Origin: Bacillota bacterium
GTDB lineage: Bacteria; Bacillota; TC1; UBA5767
DNA: 44,714 nucleotides
Direction: 5' to 3'
NCBI GenBank assembly: GCA_007121025.1
Contig: SKMO01000106.1
Coordinates: 1 to 44,714 of the forward strand
Position 1 is the stretch's first letter, and every line of letters begins with the position of its first letter. Below, one piece after another: positions 43,594 through 44,714 of the stretch. A program made the position numbers and the translations under genes. The notes under the pieces were generated by a model that saw only the letters and a list, made by a program, of their open reading frames with translations, was not told the origin of the DNA and ran no database searches.

Positions 43594-44001
43594 TCAGCGG
43601 TCGATGGCCCGGTAGGTCTGGATGACCGGACGCCCGGTTTCCGGATGGGCGATGATGCCAATCTCAGCGGTCATGTCCAGGGACAATTGTGTGCTCCGGG
43701 GTTCTGGAGGTGTCCAGGTGCGGACCGTCCAGTTCATGTCAATCCGGACCGATGCCTTTTCCCCGGTGATCCGGATGTCCATGGGGCCGAGTGTGTGTTT
43801 ACCATCAAAGAACTTGTGGTTGTTGGCTTCATACCAGTCCCTGAATGCTGAAATTGACTGGGTGGGAGCCGGGGGAAGGTCAATCAGCAGACCCTCGGGG
43901 GCCAGAAGTTCTTCGAACTGGTCGGAGGGACTGTGCTCATCGAACTGGTTATACCAACGCAGCAGCATGTCCCGGATTTGATCTTCATGCAATGTTGTCA
44001 T
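43594..44001 (-). CDS. NTF2/SnoaL-like small protein
   Basis: The 135-residue protein looks like an NTF2-like cone: helices at the N-terminus (HEDQIRDMLLRWYNQFDEHS and FRDWYEANNHKFFDG) followed by beta-strands (MDIRITGEKASVRIDMNWTV and AEIGIIAHPETGRPVIQTY). There is no signal peptide. Members range from enzymes to binding proteins, so no specific reaction is given. The start is ATG at 44001 after GGGAGGAAA. A longer frame upstream is not used. An extended -10 TGGTATACT lies on the minus strand at 44046-44038. Confidence 0.7.
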   Translation of the reverse strand: MTTLHEDQIRDMLLRWYNQFDEHSPSDQFEELLAPEGLLIDLPPAPTQSISAFRDWYEANNHKFFDGKHTLGPMDIRITGEKASVRIDMNWTVRTWTPPEPRSTQLSLDMTAEIGIIAHPETGRPVIQTYRAIDR

Positions 44002-44037
44002 CGTGGTTTCCTCCCTTCGGACGGTTGGTCCGGGTTC

Positions 44038-44046
44038 AGTATACCA
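44038..44046 (-). promoter_or_regulatory. Extended -10 promoter of the NTF2-like gene
   Basis: TGG-TATACT on the minus strand, 36 bases before the ATG. The -35 region is weak. A small palindrome CGGAC-GGTTG-GTCCG at 44018-44032 lies in the leader. Confidence 0.4.
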
Positions 44047-44088
44047 CAGTGCACAACAGTGAAAAAGAAATGGAAGGAAGGAACTGTC

Positions 44089-44493
44089 ATGCGTCATCTG
44101 ACCCGGGAAATGGTTACAGAGCAGTGCAAAGCAAACATGATGGATCATTTTTTGGATCCCCGAAACGTAAGGCGAATGGAAGAACCGGATGCAAAGGCCA
44201 AAGTGGCTGATCTTGATTCGGGAGATTTTATTGAAGTGTACCTGGCCGTGGATGGTGACCGGATACGCGAGATGACCTATCTGGTGTTTGGTTGCACCGG
44301 GGCCGTGGCCACAGCGTCGGCGCTCTCTCAGATGGTTCCGGGGCTGCGCCTGGATCAGGCGGCGGCATTCACGGATGATGATGTGGTGGCCTGGCTGGAT
44401 GGAAAGCCGGAGAATCTGGGGAAAACCAATTTGCTGGCGCTCAGGGGACTGCACAAAGCGATCAGTCAGTACAGGAAGGAGGGTGACCGGTGA
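44089..44493 (+). CDS. IscU/NifU-like Fe-S scaffold homologue lacking two cluster-ligand cysteines
   Basis: The 134-residue protein matches NifU_N from end to end: MMDHFLDPRNVRRMEEPDA near the start, SGDFIEVYLAV, YLVFGCTGAVATASALSQMV, and a C-terminal helix. IscU proteins bind clusters with three cysteines. Here the first (usually CGD) is SGD, the second is kept in FGCTG, and the third (usually HCS) reads TNLLAL. So it probably cannot hold a cluster in the normal way by itself. AAGGAAGGA lies upstream of the ATG. Its stop overlaps the next gene (GTGA). Confidence 0.85.
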   Translation: MRHLTREMVTEQCKANMMDHFLDPRNVRRMEEPDAKAKVADLDSGDFIEVYLAVDGDRIREMTYLVFGCTGAVATASALSQMVPGLRLDQAAAFTDDDVVAWLDGKPENLGKTNLLALRGLHKAISQYRKEGDR

Positions 44494-44714
44494 CAGTGAA
44501 ACTATTGGTAACTGGATTCAAGGGGGGGACAGGGAAAACGACTGTGGCCCGAAGTCTTGAGTACGTTGTCCGCCAGGAGGACCTGGATATCCAGGTCTGG
44601 GATGGATTGTCCCGGTTGACATGTCCGGTGCGGGACATGATGCGGGAGGCGGACTATGCCATTGTGGTGGAAGAACCGGGGGTGTTCGGCCGGTTGGACC
44701 TGGCGTTTGCGCTC
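44490..44714 (+). CDS. MinD/Mrp-like P-loop ATPase, compact, cut by window edge
   Basis: The first 75 codons are visible. They start with a deviant Walker A, VTGFKGGTGKTTVA, and then WDGLSRLTCPVRDMMREADY and VVEEPGVFGRLDLAFAL. These resemble the GTSCPV and EPTPFGLHDL regions of MinD-superfamily ATPases that carry an inserted ferredoxin domain. Here the two regions are only about 25 residues apart, so the ferredoxin insert and much else are missing. GTG 44490 has AAGGAGGG 6 bases upstream and overlaps the scaffold stop. It probably works with that protein. Confidence 0.75.
   Translation, partial: MTVKLLVTGFKGGTGKTTVARSLEYVVRQEDLDIQVWDGLSRLTCPVRDMMREADYAIVVEEPGVFGRLDLAFAL

Noticed and set aside
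43594-44454. 286-codon minus-strand frame as one gene
   Set aside because: Only the part from ATG 44001 has a ribosome binding site and a protein-like sequence; the rest is antisense to the scaffold gene.

Overview
The window is a gene-dense bacterial chromosome segment, most likely from a member of the Bacillota, class Clostridia, with a fairly high G+C content (judged by eye). Evidence for this placement includes a TPP riboswitch in front of a ThiT transporter gene, SLH-domain and CsaB cell-wall anchoring genes, long-form HPF next to secA, prfB with the classic +1 programmed frameshift, the order ftsE-ftsX-M23 peptidase-S41 protease-uvrB, strong AGGAGG ribosome binding sites and frequent TTG/GTG starts. 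I cannot name the genus. I saw no tRNA, rRNA or CRISPR array.

Layout. 1-2197 (minus): a UPF0182 membrane protein running off the left edge. 2296-4095: a fused homocysteine methyltransferase/methylenetetrahydrofolate reductase, followed directly by a decayed IS3-type transposase (4111-4735). 4832-5365 (minus): a cyclophilin with its own terminator. 5489-6181: TPP riboswitch, terminator and thiT. 6272-6778: ferritin. 6854-12940: an RND efflux operon (lipoprotein adaptor, RND pump, TolC-like protein, TetR regulator). Its promoter is overlapped by an 18-bp perfect palindrome, and it ends in a strong hairpin. 13027-21787: a cell-surface block made of an SLH-anchored subtilase, a DUF5693-type membrane protein, CsaB, MurJ and a WecA/TagO-type glycosyl-phosphotransferase, with overlapping or closely packed genes. 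21803-24367: cinA, a HEAT-like protein and comFC. 24491-26694: an NfeD-type membrane protease and a slipin.

26695-27259 is a 565-bp non-coding region with four perfect DnaA boxes, one near-match and a 19-bp perfect inverted repeat. The last box lies inside the predicted hpf promoter. Then come hpf, secA and prfB.

31537-35685 encodes the most unusual protein in the window: 1382 residues with an N-terminal SIR2-like NAD-binding domain and about 1100 residues of TPR-like helices. It sits in what looks like a housekeeping operon between prfB and a split transketolase. Next are ftsE, ftsX, an M23 peptidase, an S41 protease and uvrB (37536-43562). The right end has a small NTF2-like protein (minus) and the start of a two-gene unit: an IscU/NifU-like protein that has lost two of its three cluster-ligand cysteines, and a compact MinD-like P-loop ATPase cut by the window edge.

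The leading candidates for new biology are the SIR2-TPR protein, the DnaA-box region that appears to link DnaA to hpf expression, the TolC-like protein that seems to lack its beta-barrel segments, and the degenerate Fe-S scaffold/ATPase pair.
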